Assembly: GCA_030680355.1 (NCBI GenBank)
Contig: JAUXVF010000031.1
Location: forward strand, 372,001-436,000
Direction: 5' to 3'
DNA from: Caulobacter sp.
Lineage (GTDB): Bacteria; Pseudomonadota; Alphaproteobacteria; Caulobacterales; Caulobacteraceae
Length of the DNA stretch: 64,000 nucleotides
A model generated the notes under the pieces. That model did no database searches. It was not told the DNA's origin and worked only from the letters and a program-made list of their open reading frames with translations. Each line of letters opens with the position of its first letter. Position 1 is the first letter of the stretch. The position numbers and the translations under genes are program-made. Shown piece after piece: positions 24,708 through 32,858 of this stretch.

Positions 24708-26293
24708 AGCCGACCCTGACCTTCCACGGCGCCGCCGGCTGCGTGACCGGCTTCTGCGCCGAACTGCGGACCGAGCACAGCCGGGTGCTGATCGACTGCG
24801 GCATGTTCCAGGGCCCCAAGACGCTCAAGGCCCTCAACTACGAGCCCTTTCCGTTCAAGGCGTCGGAGATCGACGCGGTGCTGCTGACCCACGCCCACAT
24901 CGACCACTCGGGTATGCTGCCCAAGTTGATGCTGGCCGGGTTCAAGGGGCCGATCTTCTCCACCGCCGCCACCCGCGACCTGTGCGAGGTGATGCTGGCC
25001 GACTCGGGCGGCATCCAGGAATCGGAGGTGCGCTACCTCAACCGCCGCAACCAGCATCGCGGCCGACCGGCCGTCGAGCCCATCTATCGCGCCAGGGACG
25101 CGGGCCGCACGATGCGGCTGTTCGAGCGCATCAAGCTGGGCGACGAGGTTCAGGTCACGCCCGACATCACCGCCGTCTTCTGGGAGGCCGGCCACATCCT
25201 CGGCGCCACCTCGATCGAGGTCCGGGTGGCGGGGGAGGGCGAGCCCATGCGGATCCTGTTCTCCGGCGACCTCGGCCCGGGCGGCAGCGAGTTCGTCGCC
25301 GACCCCCAGTCGCCGTCGGGCCTCGACCATCTGGTCATGGAAAGCACCTATGGCGACCGCGAGCGGACCGTCATCGGCGCGCAAGAGCGGCGCGCCACCC
25401 TGGCCCAGGAAATGCGCGACGCCCATGACGCGGGCGGCCCCCTGCTGATCCCGGCCTTCGCCGTCGAGCGCAGTCAGGAACTGCTGGCCGACCTGATGTC
25501 GGTCATGGACAGCGGCGGCGCGCCCCATGGCCCGGTCTTTCTGGACTCGCCGCTGGCTATCAAGGTCACGCAGGTCTTCCTCGAACGGGGCTGGAACCCG
25601 GACGAGAAGCGCAATCCGTTCTCGGGGGTCAGCCCCTCGGGCCGCCTGCGTTTCCTCAACAAGCCGTCCGACAGCGACCGGCTCGACCGACTGAAGGGCT
25701 GGCATGTCATCCTCGCCGCCAGCGGCATGTGCGACGCGGGCCGTATCCGCAAACACCTCAAACGCCTGCTCTGGCGCGAGGACGCCACCGTCCTGCTGTC
25801 GGGCTTCCAGGCGGCGGGCACGCTGGGCCGACTGCTGGCCGACGGCGCCAAACGGGTGACCATTCACGGCGAGGATATCCGGGTACGAGCCCGCATCCGC
25901 ATGCTCGACGTCTATTCCGGCCACGCCGACGCCAAGGGGCTCGAGGCCTGGGCCCTGGCCCGCAAGCCAATCACCGGCTCGGTCTTCCTGGCCCATGGCG
26001 AGCCGAACGCGGTCAAGGGCCTTCAGGCCCGGCTGGCCAAGGCCGGCTTCCCGCCCGAACAGCTGGTCGCCCCGACCCTGGACGAGACCTTCACCCTGGG
26101 AACCGGCCGGGCCGAGGTGGTCGACACCGGGCCGCCGCGGCTGGCCCCCGACGCCCCGACCGCGCTCGACTGGCACAACGCCCGGGCCGATTTCCTGGTG
26201 TCGCTGAACGCGGCCCTGGAGGAGACCAAGGGCGATCCGGAGCGGGCGGCGCTCATCGCCCGGCTGAAAAAGGTGCTGGCCGCCGCGACCTGA
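24704..26293 (+). CDS. MBL-fold beta-CASP RNase (CPSF/RNA specificity type)
   Basis: 529 residues, start overlapping the previous stop by ATGA. The metallo-beta-lactamase core has the zinc motif His63-x-His65-x-Asp67-His68 in THAHIDHSG, with GHILGATSIEV and FSGDLGPGG downstream. The beta-CASP domain (about 200-390) includes PAFAVERSQELL and ASGMCDAGRIRKHL, and the RNA-specificity segment near the end has VYSGHADAKGLEAW and FLAHGEPNAVKGL. Likely a cytosolic RNA endo- or exonuclease. In this operon it could supply nucleoside monophosphates to the phosphorylase. Confidence 0.93.
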   Translation: MKPTLTFHGAAGCVTGFCAELRTEHSRVLIDCGMFQGPKTLKALNYEPFPFKASEIDAVLLTHAHIDHSGMLPKLMLAGFKGPIFSTAATRDLCEVMLADSGGIQESEVRYLNRRNQHRGRPAVEPIYRARDAGRTMRLFERIKLGDEVQVTPDITAVFWEAGHILGATSIEVRVAGEGEPMRILFSGDLGPGGSEFVADPQSPSGLDHLVMESTYGDRERTVIGAQERRATLAQEMRDAHDAGGPLLIPAFAVERSQELLADLMSVMDSGGAPHGPVFLDSPLAIKVTQVFLERGWNPDEKRNPFSGVSPSGRLRFLNKPSDSDRLDRLKGWHVILAASGMCDAGRIRKHLKRLLWREDATVLLSGFQAAGTLGRLLADGAKRVTIHGEDIRVRARIRMLDVYSGHADAKGLEAWALARKPITGSVFLAHGEPNAVKGLQARLAKAGFPPEQLVAPTLDETFTLGTGRAEVVDTGPPRLAPDAPTALDWHNARADFLVSLNAALEETKGDPERAALIARLKKVLAAAT

Positions 26294-26303
26294 TCGCTGA
26301 CGG

Positions 26304-26960
26304 CTATCGCCCCGGGCGCAGCAACGTCTGGGCGTGACCGCCTGTCCAGGGGGAGGGGGCCGGCTGTTCCGGTCCCGCCAGGGCCTCGAAGGCGGCGATG
26401 ATGTCGGCGTCGCTGAGCAGGTCGGGGGTCTGGAAGGCGGTGAACATCAGGCCGGTGATCAGGGCGTCGACGACCCGGGCGAACCGGTCGGCCGGCATCG
26501 GCAGCCCGCCCGGAGCGATGCGCGCGAACCCGGCGGCCATGGCGGCCAGGGTTTCGGCGTTGCGGGCCGTCATCCGCTCGGTCATGTGCGGATGGGTCAG
26601 GACATAGAGCTGGAAGGCCGCCGCCCCGGCCGCCATCGGCCGCCGTTCACGCGCCTGGGCCGCCACCGCCTCGCCGAGAATGCGCATCTGCGTCCGCAGC
26701 GGCGCGCCCAACCGGAAGTCGGCCTCGATCGGCCGCCACTGGCTGTCCATCACCGCCAGGAACAGGTCCTCGCGGCTTTTGAAATTGCCATAGAAGGAGC
26801 CGCGCGACAGGTTCGCTCGGGTGCAGACCGCCTCGATCGAGGTGCGGTCGAAGCCGCGCTCGGCGATCACCGCGGCGGCCGCCTCGACCAGGGTTTTGCG
26901 CGTGCGCTGGCGCTTGTCCCCCTTGGGAACGCCTTTGCGGATGACCGGGGGTTTCGCCAT
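26304..26960 (-). CDS. TetR family transcriptional regulator
   Basis: 218 residues. The HTH is at about 20-66 (TRKTLVEAAAAVIAERGFDRTSIEAVCTRANL in two parts, then SRGSFYGNFKSREDLFLAV). A C-terminal helical ligand domain follows. It lies downstream of the SDR gene on the same strand with a 210-bp gap, and its 3' end is 11 bp from the convergent RNase operon. Its target is unknown; the SDR gene is the nearest candidate. Confidence 0.9.
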   Translation of the reverse strand: MAKPPVIRKGVPKGDKRQRTRKTLVEAAAAVIAERGFDRTSIEAVCTRANLSRGSFYGNFKSREDLFLAVMDSQWRPIEADFRLGAPLRTQMRILGEAVAAQARERRPMAAGAAAFQLYVLTHPHMTERMTARNAETLAAMAAGFARIAPGGLPMPADRFARVVDALITGLMFTAFQTPDLLSDADIIAAFEALAGPEQPAPSPWTGGHAQTLLRPGR

Positions 26961-27170
26961 GAGCGATACCTACGGCGCCCGAAATGACGGGGCAACGGAA
27001 TGCGCCTGTGACCGGTCGCCTGTTCCCGAGGTCTCGGGGGGGCGTCGCTCAACGCCTTGTGTCATTGGGTTCGCTTCCCGCACCACGAGATTACAACAGT
27101 AGCGTATTAAAAACGCCAATGATTTTAACCCGTTGCAGCATAGTGATGATCGCCTTTCAGGCGAAAGTCG
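26961..27170. promoter_or_regulatory. Low-GC promoter region of the tetR gene
   Basis: The stretch 27080-27160 is markedly A/T-rich compared with its surroundings (GTATTAAAAACGCC, ATGATTTTAACCCG). A small CGCCT-TTC-AGGCG hairpin lies at 27152-27164, just past the SDR stop, and may be a weak terminator. The rest is the likely promoter of the TetR gene. No dyad long enough to name as a TetR operator was found. Confidence 0.4.
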
Positions 27171-27950
27171 TCAGGCTGCGGTCAGGCCGCCGTCGACGAC
27201 CACTTCCGAGCCGGTCATGAAGGCGGCGCCGTCGCCGGCCAGGAAGGCGATAGCGTTGGCGATGTCGATGTCGCGGCCCAGCCGGCCCAGCGGATGGCTC
27301 TGGGCGAACCGCTCCAGCGTACTGTTGGCGCCCTGGCCGGTCCGTTCGGAGATGGCCGCGGCCGCCCCGGCCATCATCGGGGTGTCGATGATGCCGGGAT
27401 GCACCGAATTGACCCGGATCTTCATTCCGCCGCGGGCGCATTCGAGCGCCGCCGCCTTGGTCATCAGCCGCACCGCGCCCTTGGAAGCGTTGTAGGCCAG
27501 ACCTCCGGCCTGACCGACCAGACCGGCCACCGACGACAGGTTGATGATCGAACCGCCGCCGTCCCACCGCTGGGCCCGTTCGGCGATGGCCGGGATGGCG
27601 TGTTTGAGGCCGAGGAACACGCCCTCGACATTGACCTGCTGCATGCGCCGGAAGTCCTCGAGCGCGGTGTCGACGATGGGTTTCATCCAGAAGATGCCGG
27701 CGTTGTTGACCAGGATGTCGAGCCCGCCGAACCGCTCGCGGGCGAAGGCCACGGCGGCGATCCAGTCGGCCTCGATGGTGACGTCGTGTTTGACAAAGGC
27801 GCCGCCCACGGCCTCGGCCGTCGCGGTCCCGTCGGCCAGGTCGCTGACCACCACCTTCGCGCCCGCCGCCGCCAGCGCCTTCGCCGTGGCCGCGCCGATG
27901 CCGCGCGCCCCGCCGGTGACCAGCGCCACGCGCCCTGTCAGATCCTGCAT
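27171..27950 (-). CDS. SDR family NAD(P)-dependent oxidoreductase
   Basis: 259 residues of the classical short-chain dehydrogenase family: cofactor motif TGGARGIG (12-19), NNAG (82-85), catalytic Ser140, Tyr153 and Lys157 in LAYNASKGAV. It resembles 3-alpha/20-beta-hydroxysteroid and secondary-alcohol dehydrogenases in the C-terminal MTGSEVVVDGGLTA. An Asp at the end of beta-2 (SDLAD) favours NAD over NADP. The substrate is unknown. Confidence 0.93.
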   Translation of the reverse strand: MQDLTGRVALVTGGARGIGAATAKALAAAGAKVVVSDLADGTATAEAVGGAFVKHDVTIEADWIAAVAFARERFGGLDILVNNAGIFWMKPIVDTALEDFRRMQQVNVEGVFLGLKHAIPAIAERAQRWDGGGSIINLSSVAGLVGQAGGLAYNASKGAVRLMTKAAALECARGGMKIRVNSVHPGIIDTPMMAGAAAAISERTGQGANSTLERFAQSHPLGRLGRDIDIANAIAFLAGDGAAFMTGSEVVVDGGLTAA

Positions 27951-27998
27951 GCCGTCCTCCCGTTGTGTTTGAGTCCGGCTATAGCCCGGTTTGGCTCG

Positions 27999-28784
27999 TC
28001 AGCCGCCCGGCGCCTTGCGGACAGTGAAGCTCTGCTCGATCAGCTCGGCCCTGCCGAACACGGTCATGAAGGCGATGTCGGCGGCGTCCAGGCCGATGGC
28101 GACGCGAACCAGACCGCTGATCGGCGCCTTGCGGGTGGCGTCGATCATCCGCCAGCGTCCGCCGACATAGACCTCGGCCAGGGCGTGCATGTCGGCCGGT
28201 TCGAGGTTCCAGGCGTAGGCGCTGACCGCCCGGGCCGGAATGGCGGCGGCCCGGCACAGGGTGATGGCAAGGTGGGCGAAATCGCGACAGACGCCGGCCC
28301 GGTCGATGAAGGTGTCCAGGGCCGTGGTCGACCCGTCGCTGACCCCGATGCGATACTGCACGTGGCTGAAGATCCAGTTCAGGATCGCCTGCACCTTGTC
28401 GCCGCCCTCGAGCCCGCCGAACTCCCGTTCGACAAAGGATTCGAAGCGGTCGGAGGGGCAGTAGCGACTGGCCATCAGGTAGCGCAGGGCGTCGCCGGGC
28501 AGGTCGCGGATCGGCGCGCTGGCCGCGCCGCGCAGGTCGCCCTCGCGGTCGACCACCTCGACCTCTGCGTCATAGGCGATGTCGACCCGATCCCGGGCGG
28601 TGAACACCACACGCCGCTCGCCGGTGACCGGGTCGTCCAGCCGCGCCATGTCGGCGGCCGGGGCGAGGGTCAGGCCGTCGCTGTGAACGATCTGGTCGGG
28701 GCTCCGCGCCGCCTCGAGCAGCAGCAGCACCTCGCAGGCCGCCTCGAACCGGTAGGCCAGTCGAGCCTCGATCAGGAATCGCAT
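27999..28784 (-). CDS. Transglutaminase-like cysteine peptidase family protein
   Basis: 261 residues from the ATG at 28784. The N-terminal beta domain (FLIEARLAYRFE) is followed by a transglutaminase-like core: Cys in RAGVCRDFAHLAITLCRAA, His in DMHALAEVYVGGRW and Asp in MIDATRK form the usual Cys-His-Asp triad. The N-terminal arrangement is that of bacterial transglutaminase N-domain proteins. The substrate is unknown. No signal peptide. Divergent from dusA. Confidence 0.9.
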   Translation of the reverse strand: MRFLIEARLAYRFEAACEVLLLLEAARSPDQIVHSDGLTLAPAADMARLDDPVTGERRVVFTARDRVDIAYDAEVEVVDREGDLRGAASAPIRDLPGDALRYLMASRYCPSDRFESFVEREFGGLEGGDKVQAILNWIFSHVQYRIGVSDGSTTALDTFIDRAGVCRDFAHLAITLCRAAAIPARAVSAYAWNLEPADMHALAEVYVGGRWRMIDATRKAPISGLVRVAIGLDAADIAFMTVFGRAELIEQSFTVRKAPGG

Positions 28785-28881
28785 GCTGTCTCCGGGGTGA
28801 ACGCAGGGGCGGGTTGTAATCTTGGGGGCGTGCGGAAAACAGCGTAGAAGCGCCAATTCCGCTCCGCCCTGCGAAATTTCC

Positions 28882-29913
28882 GTGACGCCCAAGCCCGCCC
28901 ACACGCTCTCCGTCGCCCCGATGATGGACTGGACCGACCGCAACTGTCGGGCGTTTCACCGTGTCCTGACGCGGCGGGCGCTGCTCTATACCGAGATGGT
29001 CACCACGGGGGCCGTGCTGCATGGCGACCGCGAGCGGCTGCTGGGCTTTGACGCCTGCGAGCATCCGGTGGCGCTGCAGCTGGGCGGGTCCGACCCTGTC
29101 GACCTGACCGCCAGCGCCCGGATCGGCGAGGACTTCGGCTACGACGAGATCAACCTCAATGTCGGCTGCCCGTCGGACCGGGTGCAGAGCGGCCGGTTCG
29201 GCGCCTGTCTGATGCGTGAGCCCGAACTGGTCGCCGAGGGCATGGCGGCGATGATCGCGGCGGTCAGAATCCCGGTCACCCTCAAATGCCGCATCGGCGT
29301 CGATGACCAGGATCCGGAGGAGGCCCTGTTCCGGCTGGTCGATCTGTCGGCGCAGGCCGGGGTGAGCAGTTTCGTCGTCCATGCCCGCATGGCCTGGCTC
29401 AAGGGCCTGTCGCCCAAGGAAAACCGCGACATTCCGCCGCTCGACTATCCGCTGGTCTACCGGCTCAAGCGTGAGCGGCCGGAACTGACCATCGTGCTCA
29501 ACGGCGGGGTGGCGTCGCTGGACGCCGCGCAGGCGCATCTCGAACATGTCGACGGGGTGATGCTGGGCCGCGCCGCCTATCACGAGCCAGGCATTCTGGG
29601 CGAAGTCGACCGCCGGATTTTCGGCGAGGGCGGCGATGTCGATCCGTTCGCGGCCGTTGAGGCCTACAAGCCCTATATCGCCGGTCGGCTGGCCGCCGGC
29701 TTCCACCTGGCCGGCATGACCCGCCATATGTTGGGCCTGTTCCATGGCCGGCCGGGCGCGCGCAGCTGGCGGCGGATCCTGACCGTCGAGGGATCGAAGG
29801 CCGGGGCCGGGCTGGAGGTCGTCGACGCGGCGCTGGCGGCGGTCGCGGGCGCCGTGGCGGGCCGGGAAGGCGGGCGGCCCATCCCGGCTCCGGCCGAGAC
29901 TCTGCCGGCCTGA
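28882..29913 (+). CDS. dusA: tRNA-dihydrouridine synthase A
   Basis: 343 residues from the GTG at 28882. An ATG 60 bases upstream adds a tail (MGACGKQRRS) that does not look native, so I prefer the GTG. It reduces uridines 20/20a in the tRNA D-loop using FMN and NADPH. Motifs: VAPMMDWTDRNCR, NLNVGCPSDRVQ with catalytic Cys96, LKCRIGVDD, SSFVVHARMAWLKGLSPKENR (DusA-specific) and VLNGGVASLDAA. Length is normal for the family. Confidence 0.95.
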   Translation: MTPKPAHTLSVAPMMDWTDRNCRAFHRVLTRRALLYTEMVTTGAVLHGDRERLLGFDACEHPVALQLGGSDPVDLTASARIGEDFGYDEINLNVGCPSDRVQSGRFGACLMREPELVAEGMAAMIAAVRIPVTLKCRIGVDDQDPEEALFRLVDLSAQAGVSSFVVHARMAWLKGLSPKENRDIPPLDYPLVYRLKRERPELTIVLNGGVASLDAAQAHLEHVDGVMLGRAAYHEPGILGEVDRRIFGEGGDVDPFAAVEAYKPYIAGRLAAGFHLAGMTRHMLGLFHGRPGARSWRRILTVEGSKAGAGLEVVDAALAAVAGAVAGREGGRPIPAPAETLPA

Positions 29914-29928
29914 CCGCCGGCTATCGGG

Positions 29929-30663
29929 TCAGGACGCCTTGGGCGGCCAGGGGATCAGCATCGAGACCTTGCGGCGATAGGCCTGATAGGTCTCGCCGAA
30001 ATGATCAATCAGGTCGCGTTCCTCAAACTGCACGCCGATCACGATGTAGAGCGTCAGCCCCGCGGCAAACAGCAGATGACCCAGGCTCATGACCGGCGTC
30101 GCCCACAGGGCGATGAGGAAGCCCAGATAGATCGGATGGCGGACGAGGCGGTAGAGGAACGGCGTCCGGAAGGTCGACTCGGCCGGCGCCTGTTGTTTGA
30201 AGTTGAGCCAGACCTGCCTCAGCCCGAACAGTTCAAAGTGGTTGAGCAGGAAGGTCGAGAGCAGCACCACGCCCCAGCCCAGCCAGAACAGACCCTGGAT
30301 CGTGGTCACGGCGAGGGTGTTGGTCACGGTCCAGATCGGCGCGGGAATCGGCCGCCATTGCCAGAAAATCAGGATCAGGACGGCGGTGGTGAACAGGACA
30401 TAGGTCGACCGCTCGATCGGTTCGGGCACGACCTTCGTCCACAGTCGCTTGAACGCCGGGCGGGCCATCAGGCTGTGCTGCACGGCGAAAGCCACGAGCA
30501 GGCCCACGTCGATCAGCACGGCGGTCATCAAAGACGCTGCCGGGCCTTTTTCAAGCGTGGTGGGAACGGCGAAGTCGCCGACAAAAGCGATCAGATAGAG
30601 AAAAGCGGCGAAGAAACCGAAATAGCAAACGACGCCGTAAACGGCAGCCAGAACGCGGCCCAT
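29929..30663 (-). CDS. mddA: Methanethiol S-methyltransferase-like membrane protein (MddA/NnrU family)
   Basis: 244 residues from the ATG at 30663, preceded by a GGGGGA site; the longer frame upstream lacks support. Five to six hydrophobic segments (for example VYGVVCYFGFFAAFLYLIAFV and LMTAVLIDVGLLVAFAVQHS). The C-terminal half has the isoprenylcysteine-methyltransferase-like motif RLVRHPIYLGFLIALW, then FEERDLIDHFGETYQAYRRKV. In characterised MddA this membrane enzyme methylates methanethiol to dimethyl sulfide with SAM. Family-level confidence is high; substrate confidence is moderate. Confidence 0.82.
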   Translation of the reverse strand: MGRVLAAVYGVVCYFGFFAAFLYLIAFVGDFAVPTTLEKGPAASLMTAVLIDVGLLVAFAVQHSLMARPAFKRLWTKVVPEPIERSTYVLFTTAVLILIFWQWRPIPAPIWTVTNTLAVTTIQGLFWLGWGVVLLSTFLLNHFELFGLRQVWLNFKQQAPAESTFRTPFLYRLVRHPIYLGFLIALWATPVMSLGHLLFAAGLTLYIVIGVQFEERDLIDHFGETYQAYRRKVSMLIPWPPKAS

Positions 30664-30804
30664 GACCCAGTCCCCCTGTGTCAAAAACGGGTCCAACGGC
30701 CGTAATTTCTCGCGCCCGGTTTCCCCCCTGAGGGGAATGGGGCGCGTCATTGCGGGGTGAGTCAAGGGAACGGCGTTCGCCCAACGGGGGCGGTGGCGGC
30801 CAGA

Positions 30805-31311
30805 TCAGGGCTTCAAAATCAACGCCGTCTGGGTGGCTTCGAACGCGCGAAGCCGGCCCAGGTAGCTCATCCCGAGCAGGGAGGCCGAAAGGCCCTTTTC
30901 GACGATCAGGGCGTCGACATTGGTCACCCTGGCGCCGGCGATCGAGATGCTGGCCAGCTTGACGGCGGCGGCGCGGGTGCGGCCGTCGGCGGTGATCACG
31001 TCATAGGTATAGTCGAGGGCGGCGGTGTCGATGCCCAGGCGATGCGCGTCTTCCAGGGTCAGGGACACAGCGGTGGCGCCGGTGTCGACCAGGAAGTGGA
31101 CGGCCTTGCCGTCGACGTCGGCTTCGGCCCAGTAGTGGCCGTCGGCGGCCTTGCGGATCGAGGCGGCGGCGACCGGCGTTTCGAGGGGTTGAACGGCCAT
31201 CTCGGCGCGCAGCGGCGCCGCGCGGTGGTCGGTGTCAAGGCTGGCGACGGCGCGGGCGGTCCCGACCGCCGACAGGGCGCCAATTGCCGCAATAGCCACG
31301 AACCTGATCAT
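30805..31311 (-). CDS. Retropepsin-like aspartic protease (TIGR02281-type)
   Basis: 168 residues from the ATG at 31311, which has a GGGGTG site; another ATG 15 bases upstream has none. An N-terminal signal or anchor helix (FVAIAAIGALSAVGTARA) is followed by a clan AA retropepsin-like domain with the active-site motif DTGAT (Asp76) in VHFLVDTGATAVSL, a flap region and the closing LLGMSYLGRLRAFE. Such proteins act as dimers, probably in the periplasm. The substrate is unknown. Confidence 0.88.
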   Translation of the reverse strand: MIRFVAIAAIGALSAVGTARAVASLDTDHRAAPLRAEMAVQPLETPVAAASIRKAADGHYWAEADVDGKAVHFLVDTGATAVSLTLEDAHRLGIDTAALDYTYDVITADGRTRAAAVKLASISIAGARVTNVDALIVEKGLSASLLGMSYLGRLRAFEATQTALILKP

Positions 31312-31420
31312 CGAACACCCCGCCATATTGGCTTAGTCGAGGGCGTTTTTCGCCCCTTCGACGAGCACAGTAGGGCGTCCAGGTTTGCAAGGCGTGAAGG
31401 GGTGTAAGGGGGCGGTAACC

Positions 31421-31491
31421 ATGGGGGGTAGGGATTAGGGATTAGGGGCTGGCGAGTAGCCGTCCCGTGGGGTTGCTAGCCCCTAGAGCAT
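31421..31491. repeat. GGGATTA repeat and inverted repeat
   Basis: GGTAGGGATTAGGGATTAGGGG contains three heptamer units like those at the window's left end. TTAGGGGCTGGC and GCTAGCCCCTAG form an imperfect hairpin across about 25 bases. It fills the 170-bp gap between two minus-strand genes; the rest of the gap holds nothing recognisable. Confidence 0.6.
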
Positions 31492-31692
31492 TCCCAGCTT
31501 CTCGGGCCGGATGCGCGCGCGGCGCTCGGGCAGCTCGGCCATGATCGCGGCGCGTTCGGCGTCGCCGAGCTTCGCCCAGCCGGCGATCTCGGGCAGGGTG
31601 CGCTGGCAGCCCAGGCACAGGCTGCTTTCGCCATCGACGATACAGACCTTGATACAGGGTGTGGCGATGGCCCTGGGCGGGGCGGCGGTCAC
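31483..31692 (-). CDS. DUF1289 small protein
   Basis: 69 residues from a GTG at 31692 that overlaps the thioesterase stop as GTGA, which decides the start. DUF1289 core: TPCIKVCIVDGESSLCLGCQRTLPEIAGW, with four conserved cysteines that probably bind a metal. Cytosolic. Function unknown. Translationally coupled to the upstream thioesterase. Confidence 0.88.
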   Translation of the reverse strand: MTAAPPRAIATPCIKVCIVDGESSLCLGCQRTLPEIAGWAKLGDAERAAIMAELPERRARIRPEKLGML

Positions 31693-32147
31693 GTCATGGC
31701 CCCTTCCGGAATAGCGTAGGCGACGGTGGCCGTGGCGGCCAGGCGGTCGCGCCCCTCGGTCCATAGCCGCACATCACAGGTGGCGATGCGGCGGCCGAGC
31801 TTGAGCAGCTCGGCCTCGGCGTAGAGGACGCCGGGCTTGGCTGGACGCAGGAAATGCATGGTCAGCGAGGTGGTCACGGCCATGGCCACCTCGCCGATAT
31901 GGGCCAGCACCAGGGCGTAGGCGGCGGTGTCGGCCAGGCTCATCAGGGTCGGGCCGGAAATGACGCCGCCGGGGCGCAGGTTCCGGCTGGCCGTGGCCAG
32001 GGTCACCATCACCCGGCCGGACGCGACGGCGGTGACGCGGGGCATCTGGGCGGGATCGGCCTCGGGGAAGGCGCGCTGAAGGAAGGCGTTGAGCGCCTCG
32101 GCCTCCATACGCGGCCGAGCCATGCCGGTGACGGGTTGCTGGTTCAT
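31689..32147 (-). CDS. PaaI-type hotdog-fold thioesterase
   Basis: 152 residues from the ATG at 32147; an in-frame ATG at 32204 would add 19 residues of unsupported sequence. Hotdog-fold features: RNLRPGGVISGPTLMSLADTAAYALVLAHIG (central helix with the acidic residue in SLAD) and TTSLTMHFLRPA. Members hydrolyse acyl-CoA thioesters. The upstream region (32150-32340) is unusually A/T-rich and shared with a divergent gene. Confidence 0.88.
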   Translation of the reverse strand: MNQQPVTGMARPRMEAEALNAFLQRAFPEADPAQMPRVTAVASGRVMVTLATASRNLRPGGVISGPTLMSLADTAAYALVLAHIGEVAMAVTTSLTMHFLRPAKPGVLYAEAELLKLGRRIATCDVRLWTEGRDRLAATATVAYAIPEGAMT

Positions 32148-32344
32148 CGCCGCACCATCGTCGCCGGAGGCCCGGGATTCAAGCGGAAGCCATTCTGAAG
32201 TCATCGTAATGTTTTCGCCGTAAAGATTACAGTCATGTAAGATATGACGACTGCGTAACAACTTGAATCTTTCTTCCAATTAATTTGTATTCGTTGATTA
32301 CGAGAAGCATCGTGAGGTCGTCAAACAGGGAACGGAGACCCACC
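32148..32344. promoter_or_regulatory. A/T-rich divergent promoter region
   Basis: This gap between divergent genes has far lower GC than the window average, especially 32205-32310. It holds an imperfect dyad CAGTCAT...ATGACGACTG (32230-32253) and several GTAA/TTAC words. Likely promoters for the thioesterase operon and the small secreted protein. Confidence 0.5.
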
Positions 32345-32659
32345 ATGCGCATTCTCACCGCCGCCATCATTCTCGCCACCAGCGCTTCCACCATCGCCTT
32401 CGCCGCCGAGGCCCGGCTCCCGGACGCCGACTACATCCAGGCGTCCCATTGCCGGGGCCTCATGGGCGACAGCGAAGCCGGCGCCAAACTCGAAGCGGCC
32501 CTCAAGGACAACACCGTCGGCCGGGCGGATTTCATCGTCAGCCGGGCGACCCGCGAGCGCGGCAAGGGCCAGCGCGCTCTGCGCGAGGCGACGAAATCGG
32601 GCGATCTCTCGTCGGTCCAGCGTGTGCTGGCCAGCGATTGCGCCGCCTTCAAGAGCTGA
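32345..32659 (+). CDS. Small secreted protein of unknown function
   Basis: 104 residues starting MRILTAAIILATSASTIAFAAEA, a signal peptide; the frame extends upstream only from a TTG with no support. The mature part is mostly helical and charged, with two cysteines (ASHCRGLMG and ASDCAAF) at its ends that could form a disulfide. A GGAGACC site precedes the ATG. No family recognised. A strong terminator follows. Confidence 0.75.
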   Translation: MRILTAAIILATSASTIAFAAEARLPDADYIQASHCRGLMGDSEAGAKLEAALKDNTVGRADFIVSRATRERGKGQRALREATKSGDLSSVQRVLASDCAAFKS

Positions 32660-32713
32660 TCCCGATCCGGCGCCGCCGGCCCGCCATCCAGTCGAGCACC
32701 CTGGAACACCTTG

Positions 32714-32747
32714 GCGCCCTGTCCTCGCGGACGGGGCGCTCTTTTTT
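32714..32747 (+). terminator. Rho-independent terminator
   Basis: GCGCCCTGTCC pairs with GGACGGGGCGC around TCGC (11-bp stem with one G-T pair), followed by TCTTTTTTG. It ends the small secreted-protein gene. Confidence 0.9.
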
Positions 32748-32858
32748 GCCCTGGAGCTTACGTTGACGCTCGCGTCACCTTTCCAAACAACCGTTCGACC
32801 TCTATAGTCGCCCCTGACGTGAAACGGCCCTTTCGAGAGGCCGCGCCGGGAGCCCAAA

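Noticed and set aside
27152..27164. Terminator after the SDR gene
   Set aside because: The stem is only 5 bp and no T-run follows on the minus strand.
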